Assembly (NCBI RefSeq): GCF_019597925.1 | Contig: NZ_CP080442.1 | Coordinates: 413,001-477,000 of the forward strand | Direction of reading: 5' to 3' | DNA from: [Clostridium] scindens | GTDB lineage: Bacteria > Bacillota > Clostridia > Lachnospirales > Lachnospiraceae | DNA: 64,000 bases | Shown: one piece after another, positions 8,929 to 17,465 of the stretch | Layout of the letters: each line of letters begins with the position of its first letter | Numbering within the stretch: position 1 is the stretch's first letter | The notes under the pieces: model-generated | Databases searched by the model: none | What the model saw: only the letters and a program-made list of their open reading frames with translations | What the model was told of the DNA's origin: nothing | Made by a program: the position numbers and the translations under genes

Positions 8929-9747
8929 ATGGATGTTACCTATAGTACGAATGCATGGGGAATGGTCGCGGCGCACTGCTGTGGGGCAAATAATGTAAAC
9001 TATGCCTATTATATAGCGACAGGCGAAGATAAGACGGCCATAAAAGAGATTGCAGAAGCCGGGTTTGAAAGCATTGAGATGTTTGACGGCAATCTGCTGG
9101 CCTATGAGGAGAAGATTGATAGTCTGAAAGAATTGCTGGAGCAATACCGGCTGGGGTTCCGGGCAGTGTATAGTGCCGCCAATTTTATCTACGACGAGAT
9201 TCTGGAGGAAGAATACGGAAAGATCATGCGCACGGCCCGGATTGCGCAGAAACTAGGAGTCAGGCACCTTGTTCTTGGAGGCGGGGCAATCCGGCAGGAT
9301 GGAATACAAGAGTCGGATTATAGGAAGCTAGGGAAGGCGCTGGATGAGATCTCCAGGAGGGCAGAAGACATCGGACTGACCACAAGCTTCCATCCGCATA
9401 TGGGCTCGCTGGTAGAAAGTCCCGGGCAGCTTGATAGGGTCATGGAACACACCGGCGTCTGGCTCTGTCCGGATTGTGGCCATGTATTTCTGGGAGGAGG
9501 GAATCCTTATCAGATTACGGAAAAATATCTGGAGAGGATTAAGTATTTCCATTTGAAAGGAGTTAATGAAAATGGAGTATTCTGCGCGCTGGATCAGGGC
9601 GAGATTGATTTTGGCCCTATCCTGAAGCTGCTAAAAGGATGTAAAAGAAAGATCGAGCTGGCCGTAGAATGTGACGCCAATAGCAGCGAGCCGGGGCAGG
9701 ATGCCAGGGCAACTGCCCGATATCTTGCAGAGCATGGAATGAAATAG
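8929..9747 (+). CDS. Sugar phosphate isomerase/epimerase-family TIM-barrel protein
   Basis: 272-residue xylose-isomerase-like TIM barrel. Visible landmarks are AGFESIEMFDGN near the start, the metal-ligand-type segments TTSFHPHMGSLVE and CPDCGHVFLGG, FHLKGV in the middle and a final ELAVECD strand. Such enzymes use a divalent metal to move a carbonyl or invert a carbon on sugars, keto-sugars and cyclitols. ATG 8929 has AAGGAGGG eight bases upstream. It is the last gene of the ABC-OYE-ETF operon and is followed at once by a strong terminator. The substrate is presumably the imported compound or the product of the flavoenzyme; which one cannot be read from the sequence. Confidence 0.85.
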   Translation: MDVTYSTNAWGMVAAHCCGANNVNYAYYIATGEDKTAIKEIAEAGFESIEMFDGNLLAYEEKIDSLKELLEQYRLGFRAVYSAANFIYDEILEEEYGKIMRTARIAQKLGVRHLVLGGGAIRQDGIQESDYRKLGKALDEISRRAEDIGLTTSFHPHMGSLVESPGQLDRVMEHTGVWLCPDCGHVFLGGGNPYQITEKYLERIKYFHLKGVNENGVFCALDQGEIDFGPILKLLKGCKRKIELAVECDANSSEPGQDARATARYLAEHGMK

Positions 9748-9752
9748 ATAAT

Positions 9753-9797
9753 AATCCTTGTACAGGAGCACTGGCATCTGTACAGGGATTTTTTTTA
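9753..9797 (+). terminator. Rho-independent terminator of the ABC-OYE-ETF operon
   Basis: AATCCTTGTACAG (9753-9765) pairs with CTGTACAGGGATT (9778-9790) with one G-U pair, followed by a run of T. It lies six bases after the epimerase stop. Confidence 0.93.
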
Positions 9798-9860
9798 ATT
9801 AATATAGCCATATGAACGCAAATTTGGTAGAATAGAACAAAACGATTGGAGAAAGAGACG

Positions 9861-11201
9861 ATGTCGAGAGGGAATGAAAAAGGGAGAGATGAGTTTCGCA
9901 CCAGGCTGGGATTTATCGTGGCCTGCATCGGATCTGCGGTAGGCATGGGAAACATCTGGATGTTTCCTTATCGTACCGGCAAATTCGGCGGTGCGGCATT
10001 CTTAATCCCGTATTTTATATTTGTAATCCTGCTGGGATTTTCCGGCGTGATCGGGGAGATGGCGTTTGGCAGGAGCATGAAGACAGGGCCTTTGGGGGCC
10101 TTTTCCAATGCGATGGGGATGCGGTTTGGAGAAAAGGGAAAGAAGTGGGGGAAGGCCATCGGGATGATACCGGTGATTGGATCCCTTGGCATTGCCATCG
10201 GGTATTCTGTCGTGGTGGGATGGTTTTTAAAGTATCTAAGCAGCGCGGTTACCGGAAGCCTGACGAAGATCGAAGATATGGGGGCCTATTTTGGAGGGCT
10301 GGCGGTGGACTTTGGAAGCGTAGGATGGCAGATGCTGGGCCTGGCGCTTACCTTCCTGGTCATGGCCTTAGGAGTAACGAAAGGGATCGAGAAGATGAAC
10401 AAGGTTATGATGCCCGTATTCTTCTTGTTCTTCATCATCCTTCTGATTCGCGTGGCAACTTTGCCGGGAGCGGCGGAAGGCTACCGCTATATGTTCGTAC
10501 CCAAATGGGAGCAGCTGGGGGATATCAAGACCTGGGTATATGCCCTGGGACAGGCCTTCTTCTCCCTGTCGCTGGCAGGATCCGGCACGATTGTATATGG
10601 AAGTTACTTAAAGAAAGATGTGGACGTCGTCAGCTGCGCGAAGAACGTGGCCTTCTTTGACACTTGTGCCGCGCTTCTGGCGGGCGTGGTGGTGATACCG
10701 GCAGTCTTTGCATTCGGACTGGACGTTGCCAGCGGTCCTCCGCTGATGTTTATTTCTCTTCCGGCAGTGTTCCAGCAGATGCCATTTGGCGAGGTGTTTG
10801 CCGTAATCTTCTTCGTAGCGGTGCTTTTTGCGGCGCTGACTTCGCTGATGAACCTGTTCGAGACGCCTATCGAAGCATTGCAGCAGCAATTCAAACTGTC
10901 CCGGAAGGCGGCGGTGGGCATTGTCGCGGCGGTATCCGCGGGAGTGGGAGTCTTCATTGAGAGCGGGGACTCTGTAGGCGCGTGGATGGATGCGGTATCG
11001 ATCTACATCATTCCGCTTGGCGCGCTTTTGGCGGGAATCATCTTCTACTGGGTATGTCCGAAGGGATTCGCGAGAGAGCAGGTGGAGACCGGGGCGAAAA
11101 AGCCTCTCGGAACATGGTTCGAGCCGGTGACGAAGTATGTATTCGTAGGGATTACCCTGGTGGTGTACGTGCTTGGAATCTTCTTTGGAGGAATCGGATA
11201 G
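9861..11201 (+). CDS. Sodium-dependent transporter, NSS/SNF family
   Basis: 446-residue membrane protein of the neurotransmitter:sodium symporter family, which imports amino acids or related solutes with sodium. The first helix carries the family signature GFIVACIGSAVGMGNIWMFP with the unwound Gly-Asn region that binds sodium and substrate. About eleven hydrophobic helices follow. ATG 9861 is chosen over an in-frame TTG at 9846 because GGAGAAAGAG sits just ahead of it. It stands alone between two terminators, facing the convergent PucR-type gene, so it seems independently transcribed. The transported solute is unknown. Confidence 0.92.
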   Translation: MSRGNEKGRDEFRTRLGFIVACIGSAVGMGNIWMFPYRTGKFGGAAFLIPYFIFVILLGFSGVIGEMAFGRSMKTGPLGAFSNAMGMRFGEKGKKWGKAIGMIPVIGSLGIAIGYSVVVGWFLKYLSSAVTGSLTKIEDMGAYFGGLAVDFGSVGWQMLGLALTFLVMALGVTKGIEKMNKVMMPVFFLFFIILLIRVATLPGAAEGYRYMFVPKWEQLGDIKTWVYALGQAFFSLSLAGSGTIVYGSYLKKDVDVVSCAKNVAFFDTCAALLAGVVVIPAVFAFGLDVASGPPLMFISLPAVFQQMPFGEVFAVIFFVAVLFAALTSLMNLFETPIEALQQQFKLSRKAAVGIVAAVSAGVGVFIESGDSVGAWMDAVSIYIIPLGALLAGIIFYWVCPKGFAREQVETGAKKPLGTWFEPVTKYVFVGITLVVYVLGIFFGGIG

Positions 11202-11213
11202 AGCAAGAAATAT

Positions 11214-11260
11214 AATATCCTGCGGCAGATTGCCCTTAGGGCATGCCGCAGGATATTTTT
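11214..11260. terminator. Bidirectional terminator between symporter and PucR-type gene
   Basis: AATATCCTGCGGCA (11214-11227) pairs with TGCCGCAGGATATT (11244-11257), with an additional TGCCC/GGGCA pairing in the loop. It has T residues on the plus side and A residues on the other, so it can end both convergent genes. Confidence 0.93.
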
Positions 11261-11263
11261 ATG

Positions 11264-12835
11264 TCAGGAATCCGCCTCTTCGCTGGTTATCATCTGATTC
11301 TTCATGTCCAGGATCATAAAGGAAAGATGAAGCTGGAAGATGGTCTGGGAATCGCCAAAATCCAGGCCGGTCATCTCCACGATCCGGTTGACGCGGTACT
11401 TTAGCGTATTGTAGTTCAGATACATTTTCTTGGCAGCCACGGACATTTCTGTTCCGTTTTCAATATAGCCCCGGATGGTCTCCAGGAAAAGCTTCTGCTT
11501 GTCCGTATCCAGCTTCAGGATATCCTTGAGGGCCGGATGGATCAGATAATCCAAAGAGCCACGGTCCGCGTAGTTTAAGAAGATATGCGGCAGAAGATAG
11601 TCGCAGTAGCGAATGACGCGCTCTTTGCGATGCAGCTTCCAGGCTGTATTGAGCGCGGCTACGGCCTGCGAGAACTGTTCGGGAAGAGAATACAGGTTCT
11701 TGCTGGAATAGCTGATGCCGGCCCGGCAGTTCTGTTTTTCCAGAAGGACATTGAACTGCTGGAAGTCGGATTCTGTGAAGACGGAATCCGTCTTTGTATC
11801 GAAGATGGCTACCAGGAATCCTTTATAGTATACGATGGTATTCCTTGCCAGAAAGTTCTGGAGCACCCGCTTTAATACATAGATCTTATTAATGTCCTGC
11901 ATGTATTCTTTTGTAAGTTCTACGACAATGACGGAGATGTAGTCATAAAGCTTGATGTTGAATTGGTGGATGCGTTCTTCGATGGCGTCCTTGTCATATA
12001 ATTTTTCATTCAGCAGGGCGATCAGGAACGACTCCGCCAGTGGAGAACTTGGGGTGTAGGTGTTGGTGGATTCCAGCAGAAAGTAAAGGATGCTGTTTCC
12101 TAACGCCTCCACAATCTCCAGATCCGAATCCGATATAGGCTTATTAAGGGCCAGCACCTTTAAATAGGCGACTGGCTTTCCGTTATCTTTAATCTTGTAT
12201 ACCAGTTGATCATGGTTCAGGATTCCTTTTTCCCACACGAAATCTGCCTTGGAGCCGCCGCTTAGGTCTTCCATCATATCCATGTGGATCTGCTCGATAT
12301 ACTGGTCGGTTACATATCCCTTGCTCAGCGTCCATTCCCACAAAGGCTCCTGGGTAGGGGTATTGCCTCCTGCATGGGCGATAAAGCAGAGCGAGACATC
12401 CACAAGAAGAAGCGGATTGCCAAGGATCTCATATCCCAGGTCCAGCAGTTCCTGCAGGGTCGTCTTGCTTTTCTTCACTTTCAGCAGTTTCAATATGCTT
12501 TTGGAGGTACGGATCTCCTCCTCCAGCAGTTTCCATACTGTGTTGCACAGGGAAAATGTGTCTGCAGTCCCGGAGACGGACACCAGGGTGCAGCCTGCTT
12601 CCGGCCGCATATAGGAATCCGGAATGGAAGTTCCTGCAACCAGGAATGAGATCTGTCCTACCGGCGGAATCTCAGGCAGATCTTTGGCATTTCCGATTAA
12701 AAGTATGCCCGGCTCGGTAGATATCTCTTCTTTATTAAAGAACCGGACGGTTGAAATCGGATAATTACAGTCCAGAATCACTTCCGGCGAATAATGCTCC
12801 AGCTGTCGTACCAGTTCCTTCAGCGATAATGACAT
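11264..12835 (-). CDS. PucR-family transcriptional regulator
   Basis: 523 residues. The N-terminal part resembles the PucR purine-catabolism-regulator domain. A central GGDEF-like fold follows, and the C-terminus is the PucR helix-turn-helix (AAKKMYLNYNTLKYRVNRI) typical of activators of catabolic genes. The ATG at 12835 is chosen because AAGGAGG lies eight bases upstream; the longer frame from 12895 would cover the promoter. It is divergent from the MFS-OYE-alcohol dehydrogenase operon, so that operon is its probable target. The effector is unknown; family members answer to purines, amino acids or other small molecules. Confidence 0.88.
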   Translation of the reverse strand: MSLSLKELVRQLEHYSPEVILDCNYPISTVRFFNKEEISTEPGILLIGNAKDLPEIPPVGQISFLVAGTSIPDSYMRPEAGCTLVSVSGTADTFSLCNTVWKLLEEEIRTSKSILKLLKVKKSKTTLQELLDLGYEILGNPLLLVDVSLCFIAHAGGNTPTQEPLWEWTLSKGYVTDQYIEQIHMDMMEDLSGGSKADFVWEKGILNHDQLVYKIKDNGKPVAYLKVLALNKPISDSDLEIVEALGNSILYFLLESTNTYTPSSPLAESFLIALLNEKLYDKDAIEERIHQFNIKLYDYISVIVVELTKEYMQDINKIYVLKRVLQNFLARNTIVYYKGFLVAIFDTKTDSVFTESDFQQFNVLLEKQNCRAGISYSSKNLYSLPEQFSQAVAALNTAWKLHRKERVIRYCDYLLPHIFLNYADRGSLDYLIHPALKDILKLDTDKQKLFLETIRGYIENGTEMSVAAKKMYLNYNTLKYRVNRIVEMTGLDFGDSQTIFQLHLSFMILDMKNQMITSEEADS

Positions 12836-12866
12836 TGGTAAAGCCTCCTTCCTTAGACTAACCTTC

Positions 12867-12895
12867 ATTATACTGATTTGACAATAAAAAGACAA
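12867..12895 (-). promoter_or_regulatory. Promoter of the PucR-type gene
   Basis: On the minus strand TTGTCT (12895-12890), a 17-base spacer and a perfect TATAAT (12872-12867), about 30 bases ahead of the chosen start codon. Confidence 0.75.
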
Positions 12896-13016
12896 TGGAA
12901 GAATTTGAGAATTTCATTTTATTGAAAATATAGCCAGTTTTTTTGTTCAATTTTGCAAAAGCATTTTTCATCATTCACAAAAAAACTATTTTATTTTCAA
13001 AATCCTTGATAATGAT

Positions 13017-13045
13017 TTAACAATAAAAATGCATTAGGATATAAG
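13017..13045 (+). promoter_or_regulatory. Promoter of the MFS-OYE-ADH operon
   Basis: TTAACA (13017-13022), 17 bases, TATAAG (13040-13045), each one mismatch from consensus. The AT-rich stretch 12896-13016 between the divergent promoters holds related segments (ATTTTATTGAAAATA and ATTTTATTTTCAAAAT) that could be regulator sites; no gene is seen there. Confidence 0.6.
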
Positions 13046-13085
13046 CATAGTGAATCCCAAAGAGGAATTAAGGAAGGAGAAAAAA

Positions 13086-14267
13086 ATGGACAACAAAATG
13101 AAAGGCAGAATCAAGATTAGTATTTATGCCATAGCGCTTCTGATGATGGGGGTTATCGGAATCACCAGCGCATTGGCGACCATAGGAGCGAATTTCCCGG
13201 ATGCGTCCCAGACGATGATCCAGAATCTTATTTCGATCCCATGTTTTGCAATCATACCGACGACAATCATTGTCGGCAAACTGATGGAGACTGTTCCAAA
13301 GAAGATCATCGCGGTTGTGGGGGCGGCATGCTTCTTAGTGGGCGGCATCGTGCCAGCATTCATCACATCGTCATTTGCCCTGATCTTAGTAATGCGGGCG
13401 ATTCTGGGTGTAGGCGTGGGCATATCCCAGGTTGTGAGCACGGCTCTGGTAGCAGATAATTTCCAGGGCGAAGAGCAGCAGAAGGTTCAGGGAACCTTGC
13501 AGGCATCCCAGATGGGCGGCGTGGCTGTCATGGTATTCGCAGGGGGATGGCTGGCAGATATCCAGTGGAACTATGTATTCTATGTACATATCCTGGCGAT
13601 CCTGACGCTGATCGCTACCTTATTCATTCTGCCAATGCAGAAAGTCACGGTGAAGGAGAATGACGCGAAAGAAAAGCATTCCGTACATCTGACGAAGGCT
13701 ACCTGGCTGTGGGTGCTCTTTATGTTTGGCATCTTTGTATCAATTCAGGTGTACTCCATCTTCCTGTCATTTCTGGTAGAAGAGCGGGGACTTGGGACAG
13801 CAGCGGACTCTGGCCTGGGGCTGGCATTCTTCGCTATCGGCGGCGTGATCATGGGACTGCTGTACAGTAAGCTGGTTAAGGCTTCTGGAAAATGTTCCGT
13901 TGCGATCGGATGCCTGATGCTGGCAGTATCCTATTTCATCATGGCATTTGCAGGAAGCATGATCCTGTGCCACATTGGCAGCCTGATCCTTGGAATGGCA
14001 GTATCCGTAATCGTACCGGGCGTTATGATCTATACGGGGCAGACGGTAGACGCGTTCTCTGTAGGCATGGCAATCTCACTGGTTACCTGTGCGCAGAACT
14101 TTGGACAGTGCGTATGCGCTTACATCGTGAATCCGCTGACAGGAATGTTCAGCGATGGATCGAATGTCAACTTTGTAGCATTCATCTTAGCAGGGGTGCT
14201 GGCTGCAGTCCTGACGGTGATCATGCTGGGATGGGGAATCAAGGCAAATAAGGCGGATGCCAGATAA
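13086..14267 (+). CDS. MFS transporter
   Basis: 393-residue major-facilitator protein with about twelve hydrophobic helices in two halves separated by a charged loop (KVTVKENDAKEKHSV). Helix 4 carries MRAILGVGVGISQVVSTALV, typical of drug/solute antiporter-like MFS members. ATG 13086 has AAGGAG just upstream; a GTG-initiated longer frame at 13050 lacks one. It is the first gene of an operon with an OYE-type enzyme and two alcohol dehydrogenases, so it most likely imports the substrate or exports the reduced product of those enzymes. Confidence 0.88.
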   Translation: MDNKMKGRIKISIYAIALLMMGVIGITSALATIGANFPDASQTMIQNLISIPCFAIIPTTIIVGKLMETVPKKIIAVVGAACFLVGGIVPAFITSSFALILVMRAILGVGVGISQVVSTALVADNFQGEEQQKVQGTLQASQMGGVAVMVFAGGWLADIQWNYVFYVHILAILTLIATLFILPMQKVTVKENDAKEKHSVHLTKATWLWVLFMFGIFVSIQVYSIFLSFLVEERGLGTAADSGLGLAFFAIGGVIMGLLYSKLVKASGKCSVAIGCLMLAVSYFIMAFAGSMILCHIGSLILGMAVSVIVPGVMIYTGQTVDAFSVGMAISLVTCAQNFGQCVCAYIVNPLTGMFSDGSNVNFVAFILAGVLAAVLTVIMLGWGIKANKADAR

Positions 14268-14293
14268 TATTAAGAAAGTTAGGAGATGACAAC

Positions 14294-16270
14294 ATGTATA
14301 AGAAACTATTTTCAGCCAAGAAGATTGGCTCCATGGAGGTGCCAAACAGAATTGTCATGACTGCCATGGGCAATCATATCGCAAATGAAGACGGTACCGT
14401 ATCAGAGGCAGACATCGCTTTTTACGGCGCCAGGGCAAAAGGCGGCGTAGGCCTGGTGATCACGGAATGCGCATGTGTTGATTTTGCAACAGGAAAAGGT
14501 AATTTAAGACAAATGTCCGTTGATGATGACAAATATATTCCAGGACTTAAGCAGCTTGCAGATGAAGTACATAAGTATGGCTCTTGCATCGCGGTGCAGA
14601 TCTATCATCCGGGACGCCAGGGCATTGCGGAAATGAATGGAGTAGAGAGCATGAAGTCTGCCAGCCAGACGGAGTGCCAGTGCGTGCACCAGCCAACCCA
14701 TGAGATGACGACAGACGAGATTAAAGAGCTGGCTGGCTTCTTCATATCCGGCGCGAAGCGTCTGAAAGAAGCAGGAGTAGATGCCGTAGAGCTGCACGGC
14801 GCCCATGGCTATCTGATCGGCCAGTTCTTAAGTCCTTATACCAACTTAAGGACAGATGAGTACGGCGGGAATTTTGAGAACCGGATGCGGTTCCTGGATG
14901 AGATTATCGATGGCATCCGGAAGGAATGCGGCGAAGACTACCCGATTATTGTGCGTTATTCCGTGGATGAGCATATGGATTATGCGGGACATCCAGAGTG
15001 CGGGCTTCATCTTCAGGACGGCGTGGAGATCGCAAAACATCTGGAAGCAAAGGGCGTAGACGCGTTGGATGTAAGCGCTGGAATCTACGAGACCATGAAT
15101 GTGGCCTGGGAGCCGGTAGGTTTCGACCAGGGCTGGAAGATGGAAGGGCCGGAAGCAGTCAAGAAGGCGGTACAGATCCCTGTGATCGGTGCGTCCGTCA
15201 TCCGGGAGCCTCAGTATGCCGAGCAGGTTCTCGAAGAAGAGAAGTGTGATTTTATCGGTTCTGCCCGCACCTTCTTTGCGGACCCTGACTGGGCGGTCAA
15301 GGCCAGGGAAGGAAGAGAAAAGGAGATCCGCAAATGCATCTCCTGCCTGTACTGTATGGAGACTTTGATGGCGGCGGACTTAAGTCCGGTTCCTATGGGC
15401 TGTGCAATCAACTTCCAGGGATGCCGGGAATCACAGTATAATGACGACACGCTTAAGAAGGACGGCAATGGAAGAACGGTGGCGGTCATCGGAGCAGGCC
15501 CGGCAGGAATGGAAGCAGCCAGAGTCCTTGCAATGCGTGGATTTAATCCGGTAGTGTTTGAAAAGCAGGAACAGGCAGGCGGTCAGATCGTGCTGGCTTC
15601 CAAGCCTCCTAAGAAGGAAAAGACAGGATGGCTGGTAGAGTACCAGAAGCACCAGCTAGAGAAACTGGGCGTGGAGGTACGCCTGAATACGGCGCCCACC
15701 ATGGAAGAACTGAAGGCATTAGAGCCTTATGCCGTGTTCGTATCCCAAGGATCTAAGCCGATCATGCCCCGCTCGATCAAAGGCATTGACGGCGAGCAGG
15801 TTTATACGCCTGTTGAGATCCTAAATGGCAGCGTAACGCTGAAAGATAAGAACGTGTGCGTGGTTGGCTCCGGCATGACGGGCATAGAGACTGCAGAACT
15901 GCTGTGCGAGCAGGGAAATAAAGTATCCGTATTCGAGATGGCCGACGACATAGGGCCTGGTATCTTCTTCCAGAACCTGATTGATGTATTGGGACGCGTC
16001 AATTCTTATGGTACAATGTTATATCCGAAGCACCGACTGGTGGAACTAGACGGCACAAAAGCGGTATTTGAGACGACAGACACCAAAGAGCAGGAGAGTT
16101 ACGAATTCGACGCAGTGGTAGTTTCTCTTGGAACAGCATCCAATACGGAGTTAAAAGAAGAGATTGAGAAGGAATTCGAGAAAGTGGAATTCTTAGGAGA
16201 CGCCCTGAAAGCAGGAAGAATCGAGAATGCGATCCGTACCGGGTATCTGGCAGCGGCAGAATTAGATTAA
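14294..16270 (+). CDS. OYE/2,4-dienoyl-CoA reductase-like flavoenzyme 2
   Basis: 658 residues with the OYE barrel, Fe-S linker and FAD/NAD(P) domain (AVIGAGPAGMEAARVLAMRG; second nucleotide fold VCVVGSGMTGIETAELL). The active site is canonical: LHGAHGYLIGQFLSP keeps the proton-donor Tyr and preceding His, so NAD(P)H-dependent reduction of an activated C=C bond is likely. The Fe-S ligands are spaced CISCLYC and then Cys after 15 residues; the third spacing is one shorter than in the other two paralogues here (C-x2-C-x3-C). It sits 26 bases after the MFS gene and 14 before the first iron alcohol dehydrogenase, suggesting that enone or enal reduction is combined with carbonyl reduction. Confidence 0.88.
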   Translation: MYKKLFSAKKIGSMEVPNRIVMTAMGNHIANEDGTVSEADIAFYGARAKGGVGLVITECACVDFATGKGNLRQMSVDDDKYIPGLKQLADEVHKYGSCIAVQIYHPGRQGIAEMNGVESMKSASQTECQCVHQPTHEMTTDEIKELAGFFISGAKRLKEAGVDAVELHGAHGYLIGQFLSPYTNLRTDEYGGNFENRMRFLDEIIDGIRKECGEDYPIIVRYSVDEHMDYAGHPECGLHLQDGVEIAKHLEAKGVDALDVSAGIYETMNVAWEPVGFDQGWKMEGPEAVKKAVQIPVIGASVIREPQYAEQVLEEEKCDFIGSARTFFADPDWAVKAREGREKEIRKCISCLYCMETLMAADLSPVPMGCAINFQGCRESQYNDDTLKKDGNGRTVAVIGAGPAGMEAARVLAMRGFNPVVFEKQEQAGGQIVLASKPPKKEKTGWLVEYQKHQLEKLGVEVRLNTAPTMEELKALEPYAVFVSQGSKPIMPRSIKGIDGEQVYTPVEILNGSVTLKDKNVCVVGSGMTGIETAELLCEQGNKVSVFEMADDIGPGIFFQNLIDVLGRVNSYGTMLYPKHRLVELDGTKAVFETTDTKEQESYEFDAVVVSLGTASNTELKEEIEKEFEKVEFLGDALKAGRIENAIRTGYLAAAELD

Positions 16271-16284
16271 GAGGAGGAAGCAAG

Positions 16285-17448
16285 ATGTTAAAATCAGGAA
16301 CATATACGCAATTAGCACCAATATTATTTGGAAATGGATGTGCAGGCCAGGCAGGAGAGGCAGTGGGAAATCTTGGATGCAAGAAGGTCCTGCTGGTCAG
16401 CGATGAGGGAGTCCTTGCGGCAGGGGCTGTGGAAACGGTAAAAAAGGCCCTTTTAGGAGCGGGAATCCAGGTTATCGTGTGGGCAGAGGCTCAGACGGAC
16501 TGTCCGGAAGATACGGTAAAGGCCGCTGCGGCTATTGGAAGGAATGGATCCGTGGACGGAGTCGTCGGCGTAGGAGGAGGAAGCGTGCTGGATACAGCCA
16601 AAGCAGTATCCGCGGTAATCCCCAATGACGTTCAGGTGCTGGATGACATCGTCTTATATCTGAGCGGACAGAAGAATTACGCGAATCAGCCGCTGCCTGT
16701 GATCGAGATACCTACAACGGCAGGTACAGGCTCTGAAAGCACATTTGTCGCTGTTGTCACTTCCGAGAAGCTGGACTGCAAGATCGGGCTACCGGTTCCT
16801 CCTGCCTATGGCATCGTGGATTCAGAACTGACAAAGACGGTTCCTTCATATATTACGGCATTTACTGGAATGGACGCGCTTTCCCACGCTAACGAGTCAC
16901 TGACGGAACAGACGAATACGCCGCATTCAGACTTGCTGGCTTATGAGGCGATCCGGCTGATCAAGGAGAACCTGCCTCTGGCTGTGGAAGATGGAACGGA
17001 TATGGAAGCGAGAGACAGGCTTGCGTTCGCCAGCAACATCGCAGGAATCTCTTTCAATGAATCAGGAGTCCATATCGGTCATTCCGCGGCTCATGCGCTG
17101 GGACATCTATATCACATACCGCACGGCGTATGCTGCGCGAATATGACGCCAGCCATCATCAAGTTTGCGGCAAAGACCTATCCGGAGAAGATGAAGAAGT
17201 TAGGAAATATCATGGGAGCCAAGATTACGTCGGATGACCCGGAAGTAATCGGAACCCAGGCAGCAGACGCAGTCCGTAAGTTCGCGGCTTCCATCGGCGT
17301 AAAGACCTTCAAAGAACTGGGGCTTTCCAAAGATCAGGTACTGGCTGCCAAGCCGATGTTCTATGGAGATCCTCTGTGCATGGCATTCGGAGGGGAGGTT
17401 ACGGAACAAGATGTGACGGATATCCTGACGGATGCATATGAAGGCTAG
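16285..17448 (+). CDS. Iron-containing (group III) alcohol dehydrogenase 1
   Basis: 387 residues. The nucleotide-binding half contains VVGVGGGSVLDTAKA and PTTAGTGSEST. The metal ligands are visible as Asp and His in GMDALSHANESL and two His in HIGHSAAHALGHLYHIPHG. These enzymes interconvert aldehydes or ketones and alcohols with NAD(P)H. GAGGAGG precedes ATG 16285. It is a close paralogue of the next gene along its whole length, indicating a tandem duplication. It ends 17 bases before the start of the second copy. Substrate unknown. Confidence 0.92.
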   Translation: MLKSGTYTQLAPILFGNGCAGQAGEAVGNLGCKKVLLVSDEGVLAAGAVETVKKALLGAGIQVIVWAEAQTDCPEDTVKAAAAIGRNGSVDGVVGVGGGSVLDTAKAVSAVIPNDVQVLDDIVLYLSGQKNYANQPLPVIEIPTTAGTGSESTFVAVVTSEKLDCKIGLPVPPAYGIVDSELTKTVPSYITAFTGMDALSHANESLTEQTNTPHSDLLAYEAIRLIKENLPLAVEDGTDMEARDRLAFASNIAGISFNESGVHIGHSAAHALGHLYHIPHGVCCANMTPAIIKFAAKTYPEKMKKLGNIMGAKITSDDPEVIGTQAADAVRKFAASIGVKTFKELGLSKDQVLAAKPMFYGDPLCMAFGGEVTEQDVTDILTDAYEG

Positions 17449-17465
17449 GAAAAGAGGTGGATGCC

